Source: Rotaria sp. Silwood1
Lineage: Eukaryota; Rotifera; Eurotatoria; Philodinida; Philodinidae
Reading direction: 5' to 3'
Length of the DNA: 64,000 bases
NCBI GenBank assembly: GCA_905250075.1
Contig: CAJNOP010000538.1
Coordinates: 62,001 to 126,000 of the forward strand
Positions 62,500-64,000 of the stretch are shown piece by piece (within the stretch, counting starts at the first letter, position 1; each line of letters begins with the position of its first letter). Made by a program: the position numbers and the translations under genes. The notes beneath the pieces are model-generated. The model had not been told where the DNA came from. It ran no database searches and saw only the letters and a list, made by a program, of their open reading frames with translations.

Positions 62500-62815
62500 A
62501 GCCACATCTATACTCACTTCTGGAGTTGACCCACAACTCAACCCTATCGCCCACACTCAGAGTTCATTTCACAGCATCAACGACACACTCATCACTACAA
62601 CCAATACCCACACCTGAATCTACGTCTCTAACCTCAGGCACAGCTATGACATACTCACAACAAAATCCAAGACAAAACTCACAAAGACAACCACATCCAG
62701 ATACATGCTCATGCCAGTTCTCATCCACTCCTCGACACTCATATTACACTCATATCCTATTCGAGAGCAGCAGTCACACATTTATCTCCACAGCCGACAT
62801 TTACAACCGCACATT
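62500..62815 (+). repeat. Low-complexity C-rich CACTCA/CCCACA-like tract
   Basis: One strand is strongly enriched in CACTCA, CCACACC and CAACC words over 300 bp, like a degraded telomere-strand tract. The 102-codon frame at 62526-62834 is a Ser/Thr/Pro/His translation of this and I do not accept it as a gene. Confidence 0.4.
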
Positions 62816-64000
62816 TATGTCTAGATTCGCTTAAAGAAAAAGCTTTCAGGACAGATTCTTTAGCACTCAAATGCGGAGACATTTTACATACTGAGTTATA
62901 GCATGAAAAATCTTTTTATTTTCCTCATGAACATTCCGGTGGCTATGTCATCGTAGTCTCTAAATGTTTTCGACGTTTACTTTTTGTGTATAAAATAGAT
63001 TAGTCTTGTATTTGTTAGTATGGTCTCGGAATCCTTTATAAATCCGGATTACGATGAAAATATTCCCGACCGCAGTCCAATAAACATATGGTCACCAGTG
63101 GTTCTTGATCGTTGATCTCACCTAGGAGTCTTTGCACATGAATCGCATGTTTTTTCAAGTGACTATAACTCCTTGAAAGGTCACTGTCTCTGATATTGTC
63201 ATGCTCTCGGTTGGCATCTTGTAATAACAGAAAGTTTTGATCCTAAAAGCACCATATAGTAATAGTCTTAGGAATGACTAGACATTATTAACATTAAAGG
63301 CATACCGCTTTTCTCTTTAGATAGTTATAGGTAGGGGAGGCTTTGTCTTCTTAGTTGGTCTATTAGAGCAACTCACTGAGTTACTAACATTTTTCATAGA
63401 ACCCAGGCATTTCACTTCTAGTCTTGTAATGGAATCCACAAGAGAACTATTTTGTATAGGTAACATTAATTCTTCAGCCTGCGTACTATAGGTTATTTCT
63501 AAAAAAAGAATCCTGTGGTCTTTACTATCACTGACCCATTTGTCTGCGACAAATATCATTTTTTACCATAGATAAAGGCTTGTGGAAGCTAGCGTACAAT
63601 TAAAATTCATTTGTGAAAATTTGCTCCCTTCATGGTGTCTCAAGAGCACAACTTCCAAAATGGAACAGGAGCCCCTAATTCGATCAGCAAAATGCATAGA
63701 TCTCAGTGTTTCTTGCCTATCAAAATTTGTCCACATCATTCAAATCTGGAATTTAGTTTCAGCGAATCACCGAGCATTTCTGCGTCGGCCCATGTAGTTT
63801 GAAATAAAAATCAACCTGCTACTTGTGCAAGAGAATCGTCACAAAACGATCTCCACAAGTTTCCTACGTTTTTTGCATGTTCATGCCTTTGTCAAGCCAT
63901 GAAATCGTTTTTCACTGATTGTACAACTGCAGCAAATATGCCTTGTATTTCTTGAAACTATTAATGTATAATAGAGAAAGCATCTTGACTAGAAAAGAAA

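Larger units (their letters stand above)
60685..64000. other. Right-hand gene-poor end
   Basis: It contains the right flank of the inverted duplication (to about 60900), a foldback (61590-61854), a degraded telomere-like hairpin (61930-61998), a small MITE (62135-62343) and a C-rich low-complexity tract (62500-62815). Frames at 63317-63559 (minus) and 63582-63797 (plus) show no recognisable domain. Confidence 0.5.

Noticed and set aside
62526..62834. 102-codon Ser/Thr/Pro-rich frame
   Set aside because: It follows the C-rich low-complexity tract. No signal peptide, domain or flanking splice sites.

Overview
The window is animal DNA, most likely from a bdelloid rotifer. It is strongly AT-rich. 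Conserved animal genes are cut by many introns of about 45-60 bp with GT..AG ends. Runs of TGTGGG/CCCACA are scattered through it, which is the telomeric repeat known from bdelloids. It also holds decayed members of gene families that I know as expanded in these animals (F-box/LRR-like, TPR). The assignment comes from these features, not from a database search.

Layout. (1) 1-22 kb is accessory-looking. It holds an unrecognised three-exon secreted or membrane-anchored protein (1770-3012), an intronless methionine sulfoxide reductase A (3966-4481), a ceramidase/CREST-like membrane protein broken by one in-frame TGA (9673-10515), an intronless ADP-ribosylglycohydrolase (17647-19119), and an F-box-family pseudogene (19964-20806). 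Coding relics, foldback DNA elements (TA or 8-bp target duplications) and about ten small telomere-repeat hairpins lie between them. (2) 24-33.4 kb is a tight same-strand run of four conserved genes: GTPBP10 (mitochondrial Obg GTPase), PCID2 (TREX-2 type PCI protein), CARHSP1/CSDC2 (cold-shock domain) and PSMC1 (proteasome ATPase Rpt2). The first three are separated by only 28 and 87 bp, which suggests a polycistronic unit resolved by spliced-leader trans-splicing. A 100-N gap hides the first PSMC1 exon. (3) 33.4-56 kb carries a PNPLA2/3-like lipase, an unrecognised His-rich four-exon gene, a beta-TrCP F-box/WD40 gene, VMA21 and a 30-exon 5-oxoprolinase, interleaved with a piggyBac-like TTAA element, a Tc1/mariner-like element and other foldbacks. 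(4) 56-64 kb holds an inverted pair of paralogous secreted proteins, one broken by a TGA, plus foldback elements and degenerate telomere-like sequence.

The conserved genes are housekeeping: mitochondrial ribosome assembly, mRNA export, proteasome, SCF ubiquitin ligase, V-ATPase assembly, glutathione salvage and lipid turnover. They share no single pathway. The most unusual feature is the set of small hairpins of the form (TGTGGG)n-core-(CCCACA)n. This is the layout of two chromosome ends joined head to head. They are dense in the accessory parts and nearly absent from the conserved block, and several sit exactly at the ends of broken genes. They could be scars of double-strand-break repair in which telomeric repeat was added to both broken ends, or a small mobile palindrome with telomere-like arms. 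Most genes also have a TTTNTAG-type splice acceptor within 0-70 bp upstream of the ATG.
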